Assembly (NCBI GenBank): GCA_002077045.2
Contig: KZ111140.1
Coordinates: forward strand, 2,333,732 to 2,397,731
Source of the DNA: Rachicladosporium sp. CCFEE 5018
Lineage: Eukaryota; Ascomycota; Dothideomycetes; Cladosporiales; Cladosporiaceae
Direction of reading: 5' to 3'
Length of the DNA stretch: 64,000 nt
This document shows, piece by piece, positions 21,738 through 34,100 of this stretch. Below the pieces are notes generated by a model that was not told the origin of the DNA, did no database searches, and was given only the letters and a program-made list of their open reading frames with translations. Numbering within the stretch: position 1 is the first letter of the stretch; every line of letters starts with the position of its first letter. The position numbers and the translations under genes were made by a program.

Positions 21738-23662
21738 CTACTCATCAACAACCCCCGCGAACTTCTCCATCAACTTCGAGTTCAAGTCCTCATACTTCTT
21801 CACAATCTCCTCCTCCCCCTCTCCAGGCAGCTCAAACTTCATGCTCCTCAATTGCGACTGTATCTCACTCGTAGCCTCCCTGACCTTACTCCAATTCTGG
21901 CCCTGCCCAATGGCCTTCTGCGCCTCGTCGTGGTACGCCATCATATTCTTCATCATCCAGAATGTCTTCCACATCGGGCAGAATTGGTCGTAGTCCGAAT
22001 AGCCGTTCTGCTGCAAGAAGTCTTCTTTGATAAGAGTAGCAGTATCGAGGGTGATTTTATCGGGATCGCCGAGCGCGGATTTGCCGACGAGCTGCACGAC
22101 TTGATCGAGCTCTTCGGAATTGGAGAGAAGCTCTTTGATGCGGTTGGCGAGCCGGGGAAACTCGGGGTTGTTCTTGGCGTAGTACGGCTGCAGGGCGGAG
22201 GTGTACTTGGTGTACGACTGCGAGGTGTTGATGGAAGGGAAATGCTTGCGCTGGGCAAGCTTCTTGTCGAGGCCCCAGAAGACTTGCACAATGCCGAGCG
22301 TGCTGCTGGTGACCGGGTCGGAAAAATCACCGCCTGGTGGGCTGACGGCGCCGACGATGGAGACGGAGCCCTTGCGGTCTGGTGAGCCGAGAGCAACGAC
22401 GCGGCCGGCACGCTCGTAGAAGGAGGCGAGCTTAGCTCCAAGGTAGGCGGGGAAACCTTGGTCTGCCGGCATCTCTCCGAGACGACCGGAGATCTCACGA
22501 AGAGCCTCAGCCCAGCGAGAGGTGGAGTCGGCCATCATGGCGACATCTTTGCCCTGATCGCGGAAATATTCGGCCACTGTAATCCCAGTGTAGATGGAAG
22601 CCTCACGGGCTGCCACGGGCATGTTCGAGGTGTTGGCGATGAGGCAGGTACGCTTCATGATGGGCTCCTTGCGGCCGTCGATGTCGATTGTGAGCTGTAA
22701 TCTTGTCAACATTTCACATTTATTGCATTGCATGTAGAGCAGCACGTACCTCTGGGAAATCCATCAAGACCTCAGCCATCTCGTTGCCACGCTCGCCGCT
22801 GCGATATGTTAGCTCTTATACGTAGATATGTTCCGCGACAATGCACTCACCATCCGACGTAGATAATGATATCACTGTTCGAGAATTTCGACACAGACTG
22901 CGAGATGACAGTCTTGCCACACCCAAAGGCACCCGGAATGCACACAGTCCCACCCTGCACACTGGGAAACAGCGCGTCCAACACTCTCTGCCCGACAATG
23001 AACGGCTCCTGCGAGGACAGCTTCTCTGCACTTGGCCGGGGTACACGCACTGGCCACTGATGCATCATGCTGTACTTCGACGACTTGCCTTCGAAATCCA
23101 GCTCCAAGATCTCGGTATCGACAGTGTACTCGCCCTCCTTGGGCATCTTCTTGATCGTTCCCTTTGCGCGAGGCGGTAGCAGAATGCGATGCACATCTAG
23201 CAGCGAGTTCTCGTAAACCGTGCCGAAGCAGTCGCCCCCAGTAATGTGATCACCCTCCTTGAACTTATCACTAGGCGTGAACTTCCACTTCTTCTCCCTG
23301 TTCAAACTCGGTACATCAACACCCCTTGGAATATAGATGCTATCGCTCACCTCAGCGATACTCTTCAACGGCCGCTGAATCCCATCATAGATCGTCTCCA
23401 TCAGTCCCGGCCCAAGCTCCACTGAAAGCGGCTTGCCTGTACGAATCACAGGATCGCCTACCGTGACGCCGGCAGTCTCCTCGTAGACTTGGATGGTGGC
23501 TTTGTCGGCGTCTAGACGGATGACTTCGCCGACGAGGTTGTCGTGGCCGACTTTGCAGAGCTCGTACATGGCGCAGCCGATCATGTTCTCGGCGACGATG
23601 ACGGGGCCGGAGATGGAGAAGATGGACCCCGTTTGGGGGTCGGTGTCGGCGGTGGAACCCAT
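21738..23662 (-). CDS. VMA1: V-type ATPase catalytic subunit A
   Basis: Exons 23662-22851, 22798-22750 and 22694-21738, 605 residues. The P-loop GAFGCGKT lies at 244-251 and is followed by the Walker-B/arginine region CLIANTSNMPVAAREASIY. The sequence is collinear with fungal VMA1 throughout, including the A-subunit-specific non-homologous region around GGDCFGTVYENSLLD. The junction into exon 2 uses gtgagt (donor 22850) and encodes CGERGNE. Yeast VMA1 carries an intein just after the P-loop region; there is none here. The subunit hydrolyses ATP in the V1 sector to acidify the vacuole. The start at 23662 gives MGSTADTDPQ, the usual fungal N-terminus, and the longer frame upstream is not homologous. 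Confidence 0.97.
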
Positions 23663-24194
23663 GGTGGTGGGTGTTGGGTGGGGATTTGCTTGTTCTTGGG
23701 GTGCTTCTGCTTCACGTGATGGAGCTGACTTGGACTGGTGGTCGAGGAAAGGGTCGCTAGACTCTCTTGACGGTGAAGTGACAGGCGATCGCGTAGGACT
23801 GTCTGGCAAAGCTACCTCGACTGGTGGAGGTAGATGTGGGCGGTCTGAGGCTCGTAGTGGGGAGCCTGGAGGCGATGCGGGTGGAGAGTCAAGCTCTGAT
23901 AGCGGTGCGACAGACTTCTTGTCAATGTCACGGACGGAGATGAGGTCGATGAAGGATTGTCTTGCTCGCAACTGTGGTCGAGGACGTAGACCGAGCATCC
24001 AATGGCTGTGATGTGTTGCCGCTAGCAGGATGATAGCTTCGTCGACATGGAGCTTGCTTCGCTTGGCGTTTTGAGTGACGACATGTGAGTTGCAGGTAAG
24101 AATCATTAAACATGATACTGGGTAAACAACGAGAATAGTACCAATAATACATGCGGTGGCACAGGCGACAGTCGTACGCACGCAATGACTTTGT
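23663..24194. other. VMA1 upstream region
   Basis: Promoter and 5' leader of VMA1. The coding frame continues upstream by chance but the extension is serine/proline-rich and not part of the family, so no gene is called. Confidence 0.5.
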
Positions 24195-25415
24195 CTAGAG
24201 CTTCGCCCTACTAGACTCTTCCTTGGCCTCGAGTCCGCCATTGTTAAGCTCATACTGCTTGCCTTTACTCCATCCCAGCCATTGCTGTAAGACAGCCTCG
24301 CCTCCCACGCCAGGTCGTAGCCCACCACTGACCCATCCATCGCCTTCCACCCCCTCCCCTCGGCCAGTTACAGCGTCTCCACTCTGCTTAGCACCCTGCT
24401 TGAACGCAAATCCAGGCGACTCCTTCAACGTCACCACAGGCCGCTGCTCAAAGCCATCTTTCCTTAGCTCGCCCTGCTCAAGCACAGGCGTACAACAAGC
24501 ATCCGTCCCATCAAAGATCGCCTCCCACTCAGCTCTCGACCTCGACTTGAACGTCCCCGTGAAAATCTCCTTCATCTTCGGCCAAGTCCTCACATCCTCC
24601 CTCCTGCCTCCCCAACACCCATCCTCAATCTCCATACCCTTGATCAGAGCAGCGAAGAATTGCGGTTCAAGTGCTCCTACAGCCATGTACTTCCCATCCT
24701 TCGTCTCGTAAGTGTCATAATATGGACATCCTCCGTCGAGCGTATTCGTCCCTCTCGGTCCACCCCAAATAGGCATCTGTTGCGCAAACCGTGGCATGCT
24801 GGCCATGAACGCGCTGCCATCGACCATATTCGCCTCCACGATCTGCCCTCGTCCGGTCCGTTCCCGTGACATCAACGCAAGTAGAACCCCCATGAAGCAC
24901 ACCGCACCTTCCCCAGCAAAGTCTCCCACGATGTTGCCAGGCGCATAGGGCTTCTCGTTCGCCCGCCCAAGCATGCTGAGCACGCCTGACACAGCGATAT
25001 AGTTTATATCGTGCCCAGCCATGTCCTTATACTTCCCATCCCTCCTAAATCCTGTCATGCGCGCGACCACTAAGCGCGGGTTGAGTTTCAGCAACACGCT
25101 ATACGGGTCGAGACCAGATTTCTCCAGCACGCCGGGCCGGAAAGGATCGATTAGAACATCTACATCAGGGATGATAGACTTGATGAACGCGAGTCCGGCG
25201 GGCGATTTGAGATTCACGGCTATGGAGCTCTTCCGCCGCGTCAGGGCATCGGCTGTGGGTGGCGGCGGGTTGGCAGTATGTGCTGAAGGGTGGGCACGAT
25301 CGATACGAAGGACTGAGGCGCCATAATCTGCTAAGAGGAGGCCAGCGAAGGGACCTGGTGCGAGACCGGCGAACTCAAGGACGCGGACGCCTTGGAGAGG
25401 CGGAGGTGAAGCCAT
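24195..25415 (-). CDS. CaiB/BaiF family: alpha-methylacyl-CoA racemase-like, peroxisomal
   Basis: Single exon, 406 residues from ATG 25415 (the frame extends 49 codons upstream without conserved features). It is a complete class III CoA-transferase fold: EFAGLAPGPFAGLLLADYGA at the N-terminus, RPGVLEKSGL, and GHDINYIAVSG with His135 and GDFAGEG with Asp165, the positions of the catalytic His/Asp pair of alpha-methylacyl-CoA racemases. The protein ends in AKL, a type 1 peroxisomal targeting signal. The racemase converts (2R)- to (2S)-methylacyl-CoA so that branched fatty acids can enter beta-oxidation; a CoA-transferase role cannot be excluded. A proline/glycine-rich stretch before the C-terminus is an insert. 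The promoter is shared with the divergent mitochondrial protein gene, 222 bp away. Confidence 0.88.
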   Translation of the reverse strand: MASPPPLQGVRVLEFAGLAPGPFAGLLLADYGASVLRIDRAHPSAHTANPPPPTADALTRRKSSIAVNLKSPAGLAFIKSIIPDVDVLIDPFRPGVLEKSGLDPYSVLLKLNPRLVVARMTGFRRDGKYKDMAGHDINYIAVSGVLSMLGRANEKPYAPGNIVGDFAGEGAVCFMGVLLALMSRERTGRGQIVEANMVDGSAFMASMPRFAQQMPIWGGPRGTNTLDGGCPYYDTYETKDGKYMAVGALEPQFFAALIKGMEIEDGCWGGRREDVRTWPKMKEIFTGTFKSRSRAEWEAIFDGTDACCTPVLEQGELRKDGFEQRPVVTLKESPGFAFKQGAKQSGDAVTGRGEGVEGDGWVSGGLRPGVGGEAVLQQWLGWSKGKQYELNNGGLEAKEESSRAKL

Positions 25416-25637
25416 TCCAGAGTACTTGGTGAGAGTGTCTTGTGCCACAGAGGCCAGCGCAAGATAATTGACTACATGATGGTTGTCGTTCTCCGCTGGG
25501 AGCATACAGGCGGAGCTGTCGAGCTTACTCCAGGAGCCGCGGCTAATGGGTTCCTTTGCCAAGACCAGCCCCTATGGGCATTGAGCCTCACTTGATTGAT
25601 GCTTGCGCCGTTCGGGACCCGACACAATGCCTCCACC

Positions 25638-26279
25638 ATGATCATCCGACAGTGCCTTCGGGCCTTCCAGCAACATCCTCTCCGACGTCTCAGATGTTCC
25701 GTATCCCGTCGCCTCGCCTCCACCACCACCACCCCATCACTCACCACCCGCCTAACCCGCCTCGAATCCCGCCTCCCCCGCTTCCTCCGGCACATCACAA
25801 CACCCCTCCGCACCGCGCCTCTTTCCCACATAACAGCCTTCCTTCTCCTCCACGAGCTCACCGCCATCGTCCCTCTCTTAGCCCTCGCAACAGCTTTCCA
25901 CCAGTGCGACTATCTTCCCCCAGTGATCAGCGAAGGCAAATGGGTCAAAGAAGGCACGGTGAAGTTTGGCGGGTATATGAAACGGAAGGGCTGGATTGGG
26001 GAGGAGGGCAGCTGGTGGGGGACTGGCGAGGGGGCTGTGAGAGTTGTGATGGAGGTTGCGACTGCTTGGGCGGTGGTGAAGTTGCTGTTGCCCGTGAGGT
26101 TGGTAGTGAGTGTTTGGGGGACGCCGTGGTTTGCGAGATGGAGTGTTGTGCCGGTGGGAGCTTGGTTGGGAAGAGTAGTAGGGAGGGTAAAGGGTAAGGC
26201 GGGAATGGGAAGCTCAAAGCCAGCAGCTGGGACTGGCGCTGTTGGGGGAGGAGTTGGGCCGCGTGAGGGGGTGAAGTGA
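25638..26279 (+). CDS. Mitochondrial membrane protein of unknown function
   Basis: Single exon, 213 residues from ATG 25638; an ATG at 25596 adds 14 residues. The N-terminus MIIRQCLRAFQQHPLRRLRC is arginine-rich, without acidic residues, and reads as a mitochondrial presequence. The central motif FLLLHELTAIVPLLAL is a membrane segment found in a conserved fungal family, possibly the yeast MIOREX component Mrx11; that link is from memory and uncertain. A second hydrophobic segment (VATAWAVVKLLLPVRLVVSVW) follows an amphipathic loop. The C-terminus is a glycine/lysine-rich tail. It is divergent from the racemase gene. Confidence 0.75.
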   Translation: MIIRQCLRAFQQHPLRRLRCSVSRRLASTTTTPSLTTRLTRLESRLPRFLRHITTPLRTAPLSHITAFLLLHELTAIVPLLALATAFHQCDYLPPVISEGKWVKEGTVKFGGYMKRKGWIGEEGSWWGTGEGAVRVVMEVATAWAVVKLLLPVRLVVSVWGTPWFARWSVVPVGAWLGRVVGRVKGKAGMGSSKPAAGTGAVGGGVGPREGVK

Positions 26280-27047
26280 ACGGCATACCGTCGACGAAGC
26301 TCTGAAACCCAGCAGACACATTTACTGCGGCCTTTCCGTCGCATGTCCCGCGCAAGCCTGAAGCGTGAATTGCCGGACCTGCCGGCATGCAGACACGATG
26401 TCACGCACTGAGCTGCGCACGATTTCTATGGCCCTGATTACGCGCAAGCAGGCCATGTCCACTTTGCTGCTCTGGTCAGACACGTCACGAGGAGGCTCGG
26501 AGCATCGATCTCGCCATGAGACTGCCAGCGCCACGATCATTGCGGCAGACGTTGAAGTCGTTACGTCGGTGCAGAGTGTGAGTCGCTACCCAGATACGGC
26601 TAGTGGTCCCAGGAACCATTTGGATTTGGCGTTCAGCTTTTGGCGATCACCGACATTGAGTCTGGCATCGGCGAGCGGAGAGAGAGAGGGGGATATTGCT
26701 CTGTCGTAAGCCTCCATCCGACATCTGTTAGACATAGCAGAGCGAATGCAGCGCTGTCACAAACCTGCACAGTATTTAATCCTTGTCAATGTATGTGCCT
26801 CTCACCCGCCCCTATCACCCTGTGTGCCCATTCGCATCTCATGTAGACTTGTGCCCGTACAGACGCGTAATTCAATGACACCTGAACTCGGTGGTATCGT
26901 AGAGGTCGCCGACTAGCGGCGGACAGTACCGAGCCAGTCGCATGAAGCCATGCCAAACCGCATCAACGTGTACATTGCCCGTATCGCGTCCCACATCAAC
27001 AGCATCGCGCTATATGTGCATAGCGATGAGCTGCTGTGAAGCTCAAC
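26280..27047. other. Intergenic, no supported gene
   Basis: Several short overlapping open frames, none with conserved or codon-like features. Nothing recognised. Confidence 0.5.
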
Positions 27048-27665
27048 ATGGCCCAGCCCGTCCTCGTACGCGCGTATACCACAAGACGCACTCCAATGGG
27101 ATCACCTAGCGGCCGCGGTCGAGCTCTGCCTCCCATATCAGCTTTCAGTTTCGCGGACATATTACGTGCTGCAGACAGCGCCGACTTCCAGGAAGCTATC
27201 GATGGCATTGCGGAGATATGTGCGAAGAATTGTATGAGCTTGGCTGAGGAGCATTCCTCTCATATGCCGCCGGTGGGCGAGATTACTGGAGCTACGGACA
27301 CGGTGGTTGTGACGAGGACACCTTATGCTGGAAGACCGAACGCGAAGAGAGCGTTGACGATCGTGCCTGAGGGAAGCTCAAGTGGTAGTGAGCGGAGCAA
27401 GAAGGGGAGTAGGATGAGTATCTTCGAGTTCAGTGCGAGGAAGGAGTCTACAGTCCGCGCTAGAACTACCATCCGCATCGGCAGCATGGGGCGGAGTGTG
27501 CCTGTTGCGAGCACTACATCTGTAAGTGAAGTCATGAGCGAGCGAGTCCAAGCGAAGCGCGTTCGCCACTCAACAGCAGCGACGTCGAGCACAAATCTCG
27601 CCTCTGCGAGCGAAGCGATAGCAAGCTTGCAATGTCACCTCCGGCCCTACGGATCTGTGAGCTGA
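27048..27665 (+). CDS. Hypothetical fungal protein
   Basis: Single exon, 205 residues from ATG 27048 (27036 is also in frame). The segment PISAFSFADILRAADSADFQ followed by EAIDGIAEICAKNCMSLAEE is helical and looks like a folded element. The remainder is serine/threonine-rich and basic, with many possible phosphorylation sites. I recognise no domain and propose no function. It stands alone in gene-poor DNA. Coding status rests on composition and the clean 205-codon frame. Confidence 0.55.
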   Translation: MAQPVLVRAYTTRRTPMGSPSGRGRALPPISAFSFADILRAADSADFQEAIDGIAEICAKNCMSLAEEHSSHMPPVGEITGATDTVVVTRTPYAGRPNAKRALTIVPEGSSSGSERSKKGSRMSIFEFSARKESTVRARTTIRIGSMGRSVPVASTTSVSEVMSERVQAKRVRHSTAATSSTNLASASEAIASLQCHLRPYGSVS

Positions 27666-28262
27666 AGATACCTGCTACGTCCTTGCTGACATCCCAATAA
27701 ACCTGGACGAAAATCAGGGCTAGCACTCGAAGCAACGTTCCTGTGGTCGAAGCAATAACGACATTGGGGTGCCCATGCTAGTGAATTGATCTGCACTCAG
27801 GCACGCAAACGCGTGGCAATTCATGTAGCGTCTCAAGATTTTGCGTACGAGCGCTCGATGTCAACATGACATTGATCACGAGGCTCCACGGTCGGTCGGT
27901 CGGCGTCCTCGTATTCGAAGACGGAATGAACGAGCACAAGGGTTCATGTGCGTGTAGTCTAACAACTGCCACATGTTCCGTAGCGACGGTACCGATCATC
28001 TCTTCAGACGAAAACTGATGATATACTGGCAAGCAACATCACTGAAGCACCCGTGACGAACAGCAAATCAGAGGTGCAGGAGGCTTGCATGACTGCGCCA
28101 CCGGGTGCCAGCACTTCCAGAGCACTCAGCCTTGTTCGGTACCTAATCACCTCGACCGCTTCTTCACGGGCATTTTTGCGCTTGTCACTGCGCGTGATCG
28201 CACTTCAAATGAGCTGATGCTACTGACGTCTAGACGGCGGCCACGTCGTGCGTGCGATCATC
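27666..28262. other. Intergenic, no supported gene
   Basis: Nothing recognised apart from a short tandem tcgg run near 27891-27902. Confidence 0.5.
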
Positions 28263-29699
28263 ATGGCCGTGCCGTTCGGCTTCTCTGCTGGAGATTTCGT
28301 TGCCGCGATCGAGATCCTGCACAAAGTTGGCAAAGCTCTCAAACGAAGTAACGGGGCATCGGCACAGTGCCAACAAGCTTGCCTTGATGTCGAATTCATC
28401 GCACAGATCTTACGGCGGTGCCATGCTTACTCTAGTGTCCCTTCGATCGACGCGGACATCGCTCGACAGATACAAGTCTGTTGTCAACTATGCCACATAC
28501 CCCTGAGCGGCTTTTTGCGAAACATGGAGAGGTACAGACATCATCTGCGGCTTAGCGTTATCCCCAACCCGTCTGCACTCTTGCGCATAAAGCAGACCTG
28601 GAACTAGATCGACTGGGCTGTACCGGTGCAGGACGACGTGGCGAAGCTCAAGGCGAGTGTTGCACCGCAATTGGCCGCTCTCAATCTGCTTTTCCAGCAA
28701 ATCTCCTTGGACAAGCTCTCTAGCCAAGGCGCCAGCATTGACGAGACGTTGAGGGTTGCAAATGTGACACTTTCCCGAGTGTCTGCCATACAGCCTTACA
28801 CGCAGCTGAGCAAAGCAACATACGACAACACAGACGCCCTGCTACAAAATTTGGCAGCCTTGCGTTCCCAGACGTCGGCTACAGCAACACAGGGTCAGCT
28901 GTCCGATCTAAATCCCACGCTGCACGATGTTGCCCGTCAAGGTGACATTTTGTCAATCGCGCAACATCTGGCGACTCTCGAGACGCAGATGGCAACAATG
29001 CAAGTCAATCAGGATGCGAGTGTCACAAGCACACGTCACCTGGCGGTTGAGATGAGAACGCGGCTGAGTAGCATTCATGCTACGATCGGGAATGTGTCTC
29101 ATAAGTCCGAGGCCAATCTTACCAATAGGAACGCTCGCCAGTCTTCCTACAATGGCACACAGATTCCGCTGTTTCAGTTAGAGAAAGCGCCGGATTTCCT
29201 ACCACACATCGATTTGTTCCTAGCCGCTCTAAGGACTCACATCATAGCGATTGTTGCCTTGCTGCTTCGGCTCGTGCCGAATGTTCGGCTCTTCCTAAGT
29301 ACTGCGCTCACCATAGTGAGATCACTGACCTTCCTGCTGAGCGACAACATCCTACTCACGGATGTGCTGGGTCGGAAGCTCACCTTGCCGTATCAACACT
29401 TTCGGTTGTACCCAGTGCTTGTAGCACGCTTGCGGTCTGCTTTAGACGACTGTCTCGGCCAGCTGGCGCTGTCCAACGAAGCTTTTGAGTTCTTTTTAGA
29501 GCGTGGAGAGGGAGTCCCCATACTGGTTGATAGTGCCGAGCAATATGAGAGCATGATTGCTCCTAGGAAAAAGCTCATAATGTCGATATCCAATCTGCAA
29601 CCATTTAGCAGCTCTTGTCCTGCCTGCCGCGCGGCACCAGAAAGTGGCAATGCCGCTATCCGTGGTATGTTACTCCAGACGTTATGTGCCACAAAATAA
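28263..29699 (+). pseudogene. Fungal STAND-N/ULD-type ubiquitin-like domain protein with internal TAG
   Basis: A single frame starts MAVPFGFSAGDFVAAIEILH, the typical N-terminus of a large fungal family with a helical STAND-like N-domain and a C-terminal ubiquitin-like ULD domain. It reads to a TAG at 28605-28607 (codon 115) and continues in the same frame with IDWAVPVQDDVAKLKASV, exactly where family members continue after a lysine-like residue (TWN-x-IDWAV). The C-terminal part has the ULD-like strand ILLTDVLGRKLTLPYQHF and the metal-binding pair CPAC. A gtatgt donor at 29665 with acceptor ending 29716 suggests a further exon; a downstream frame with CTHCEEWY at about 29885-29905 might hold the second metal site, but I could not join it in frame. 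Function unknown; such proteins are often linked to incompatibility-like signalling. The stop suggests decay. Confidence 0.65.
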
Positions 29700-31179
29700 G
29701 TCTGATCGTAAAGCAGCGGTTCCTGCGGTCAACGTTACAGATTCGTACAGGTCGATCCAGCAAGCAACGCGCCGGCTTCGATGCTGTCAGAGGGCGACAG
29801 GGGCATGGCGATGGAGAGACTGTACATGGTAGACGCCAACAAAGTCAAAGAGACATGCGAATCTTCCGCCAAGTGCACACACTGCGAGGAGTGGTACAGC
29901 GCATCAGGGTCACCGGGAAGCAAGTGCGCATGGAGTTCATCTCTGCGAAGTACCTTAACGATCGGGGGACGTTGCCTTGAATCTACATAGTACTGGGATG
30001 GGCGGATGCACCGGGCATTGATGCAACACGGACGACACGACTGTAGGAGGGTTTGCCATGTTTATCGACAAACTAATATATCTACTCTTGCTCCAGAACA
30101 GCGTCTTACTTCCGGACATTTCAGATGCGCCCTAGGCCGCGAATATTGAGGTGACGGGCGTCGGATCACCTTTCGATCATGCACCTTTCCGACCACCACG
30201 ACTATTGAGGGTGCATTTCGCAGCAGACGTGCGCTCATTAGGCTGGGCAAGACACAGGTAACGCGACGTGCGCAAATCGCGGCATCTGAACGAAGCAGCC
30301 ACTCGAAAGATCGAATGATCGCCTGTTGAGCACCATGCGACAGAACGGCTCACTGGCTTTCCGGGAAACATCGTCATGACACGTTCAGAATTGCTTGGAT
30401 CGGGGGCACTCGGAGCTGTCAAGTCCTCACCGTAGGCAGTACCTCTTCTACTCACCTCCGCGCCGGCTATTTCTCACGCATGGCTTCCATGATGTATACT
30501 GAACAACGCGGCCGGATTTAAAGCAATCGCGCAGTTTTGGAATATCGTCCTGTCCTATCCAAATCCTGCTTCGAGAGCAACTCGTAGTCCGCTGCAGGAT
30601 ACTGATTATTCGAATGACAAAGTTTTCTTCCGATGCTTCGACAAGAATGACAGGAGATCCGTGATGCAATGACCAGTCGCACTAGCGTGGGCCAGTCAAT
30701 GAATGAGTGACAGTGCGGCTCCCTTGGAGCCCTTGGAGGACACACTGACGAAAAAATGGGATTGGGCAACCAATGCATATCTCGACAGCAACACGATTGG
30801 GCATCACTCGGTAGACATACGCTACGAAAGCAGGTTTCTCGGGTGGAGGATGTCAAGGAGCATCTTCTAGCCAGCCACGCGGGTGACAGGAGAAGCGGAC
30901 TGCCCAGCAACTCACTGAAACAGAGAATGCTGTTGTATGCAGCGCTGCGATCGTATATTCGTAGATGGGTTGTTAGATAAGTGCCATCTGTTCTAGGAGA
31001 GCTTCTGGGTAGCACAATCTGTCATTCATTATCCAAGTGTAGTATACAGCAGCAGTATCACGCGCGTGAACTTCTCGAGTGGTGCACTTCTTTGTACCAG
31101 CGCGCCAGCGTCTGATGATTCTACAGCAATCACATTGTACAAACAAAGCCCGCAGAGGCATCCCAGCCTGAGAACAGAA
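29700..31179. other. Gene-poor stretch, no supported gene
   Basis: Apart from the possible terminal exon of the ULD-type gene before about 29990, I see nothing. A 165-codon frame at 30518-31015 on the minus strand has no coding character. Confidence 0.5.
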
Positions 31180-34100
31180 CTACAAGTCTATGCTCTCCTC
31201 CACCATACTACTTTCCAACAACTCCGTATCCCCCTCCGCCAGCTGCACCCTGGTCCCCTCCGCATCAGGCAACCCGTCAAGTCCAATCGTAGTCCCGTTG
31301 AAACCCAGCGTCGTGTCCCTCATCTCAGTCCTCAGCTGCGTCACATCCGCGTCCTCGTCCTCGAGCCCAGCATCCTCATCGAAGGACTCCGCGATCTCAG
31401 CTTCTGTAGCGCCAGCGCGAGTGGCAGGCGTGTCGGGCATTGCGGTCTCATCAAGCACAGCAGTCTCATCAGGCATTTCGGTAGTTTCCATGACCGTCTC
31501 CTCAGCGCCGCCACCTCCTCGTTGAAGCGTCATGACGTCGTGCATCATCTTCAGAAGTTGGGTCTGTAATTTGGCGAGGACGTTCTTGCTCGTTGCGTCG
31601 CTGGCAACCTTCGTATCTACTGCTTCGGCCAACAGCTCGAGGATAGTCTTCAAGCTCTCTTCGTCGCAGCCTTCAGCTGGTAGGTGCAGACGACCAAGCA
31701 AGGAGAAGAGTACTTTCTTCTCATCTTTCGAGACTTGTGACGTCACGAGACGCTCGAGGATGGTTTCAGCGAACAGATAGTGCGTTCCCTCGGCTTTACC
31801 GCTCGATGCGCCGGCAGCTTCTGCGAAGCCAACGATCTTGCGCGGGTCGGTCCAGTCGAGTAGCATGTTGCCGATGGCGTTGAGCTTGACCATGCCGCCT
31901 TCTTCCTCTTCGGCGTCTGCCACCTCGTCAAGGAAGGCTTCGCGCAGTGTCGTGAGCTTTGCTAGGACGGGGCATGCTACTCCGACAAGTCGTGCTGCGT
32001 TCTCGGCACGAGAGTGGCAGTATACAGGCAGAAAGTATGACAGCGATTGACGCAGATGGAAGTTGGCAGCTGTGTCGGGATCGAAGTAAACCACTACCAG
32101 CTGCTTCAGCAAATCGGTGTCGGTGATCAGCTGGCTGAGCATAGTCTTTGCCAAAGCATTGGCTCCGGTAGCTTGGACCGTCGCATCCGAGGACTTGAGT
32201 GATCGGGAGAATGCTTTCAAAATAGGCCGAATGAGCGCGTTCTCAGGTGCAGCTGTCGCAGACGTGGCATCTACATCTGCTGGTTGTTCAGGAATCGCAA
32301 GCAAGGAAGGATGCGTGATCAGGATATCGGCGATGATCTGCAGGGCGATCGATTGCAACGCTGGGTGGCCTTTGGTGAAACAGTGTAGGAAGAGTGTGAG
32401 GTTCTCCTCTGCCAGGTTCTGCAAACTGCAAGTCAGTGATCGCCATCTGGGGTCTTATAGTCAATACAACATACCTTTCCGAGTAAGCAGCACAGCCCTA
32501 GACAGACCAGTCCTCTCTCGCGAATCGGCGCCTCTTGACTTCGCACAGCAGGCACGACAAGATTGTTCAGCATGGTCACCAAGTGGATGTTTTCCTGGAG
32601 GTCACAAGCGACATTCTGCAGCATACACTGCGCAATATGCAGACACTTCATGTTGACCATGATACTCCTGATCGCTTTGTCTTCTCCCGAGATCTCGCTC
32701 TCAGCACTGTCAGCCTTCACATTTTCCTTCTTTGACTTCTTGCCGTGCGTAGCTTCATCGCCCTCCTCGCCGTCGAAATGCGTGGTTGCCGAATGGAAGG
32801 AGTTCTCAGTCATTGATGTGTCATCTTCGTCCAGATCGCCCATGATAGTATCGTGGACTTCGGCGACAGCTTCCAGAACAACGCTGCAGAATTCGCCTTC
32901 GCCCCTCGCACTTTCGCCGCAAACCAGTCGGAGCACCTCCACTACCAGTCTTGTCGACTCCTCGGGTAGCTCGGGCAATGCGAGTGCCTCACGCATGAGG
33001 CCGAACATCTTTCGCCGACCCACTTCGTCGGAGTAGTCGAACGTGAGTGCCATGTATAGCATTTGCTCGACCACGAACTCACGCTGTGCTGAATCTTCTT
33101 CAGCATCTTCGTCCTCGCCCGATGCAGCTGCACGAATCATCTCGACCAGCCGATTGAGCTCATGCTCGAGCAAGTAGCCGAACTTAGTCACCTCTGGTAG
33201 CTTCTCTTCGACCATCACATCGAGTGCTCGAGGTCCCGCGTAGCCATCTTCTCTGCCCGAAGACCTGCAGAAGTCGTTGAAGGTGCGAGCGACGAATGCA
33301 AGCTCTGGTGAGAGATCATCCCAGAAGGTGTCCGGGAAGCTGACGTAGTCTACATAGTCCGGCCGGCCTTCCCAGAATTCCTTCATCGCGAGCTGTGCGA
33401 TGCCACCGTCAGCTCCGGAGTTCACGATGTCGATTCTCTCAAGCAGCTCCAATAGTGCGTCGAGCGAGGGATCGGCAGCCTGATTGTTCGTCGTTGGCTG
33501 TGCTTCAGCGTCTTCAGCTTGCTCGGCGGGAAGAGCGGCGCAGTCCTCGATCCATCGCTCGCGGAAGAGCCGCGCAGTGGCTTTACGGACGTTCTCGTCA
33601 CGATCCCGCAGGCCCCAGCGGAGTAGCTTCTCCCGATGTGTCAAGCTGAGATGCCGAAAGTCACCTAGTGCAGGGAGAAGTCGGGCGTACAGTGCGCGCC
33701 GAGTGGCACCGTCCAGATCCCGTGCGCGCTCGAGCAGGTACGGCAGGACTTCTTTAGTGAGTGGAAGGTTCAACAGCAGGTTGCGACGAACTTCTGCCGA
33801 TGGGTCATTCTGCAACACATCGAGAAGTTTCACGAGCACGCCTTGTCCAACTTCGTTGTCCGAGTCGCTGTCGTCGTTCTGCTCATCATCCTCAACCTCG
33901 GCAGCTAGCCTGCCGAGTCCATACACTGCTTGCAATCTTACAGGCGCTTCCTTGTCGTGTATACGCTTGAGCAGATTGAGTCGTAGCTGATGAAACAGAC
34001 TATCGTCCAGGGAGTCGAGGCTGTTGATGATGTGGCTGGTAATCTGCGTCGCTCGGAAGCGAATCGTCTTGTCCTTGACTTGGAGAAGAGGCAACAACGT

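Noticed and set aside
22694..23662. Intein in VMA1
   Set aside because: The protein is collinear with intein-free subunits across the usual insertion site near the P-loop region.
30518..31015. 165-codon minus-strand frame in the gene-poor region
   Set aside because: Cysteine- and arginine-rich in an irregular way, with no conserved block; probably chance.
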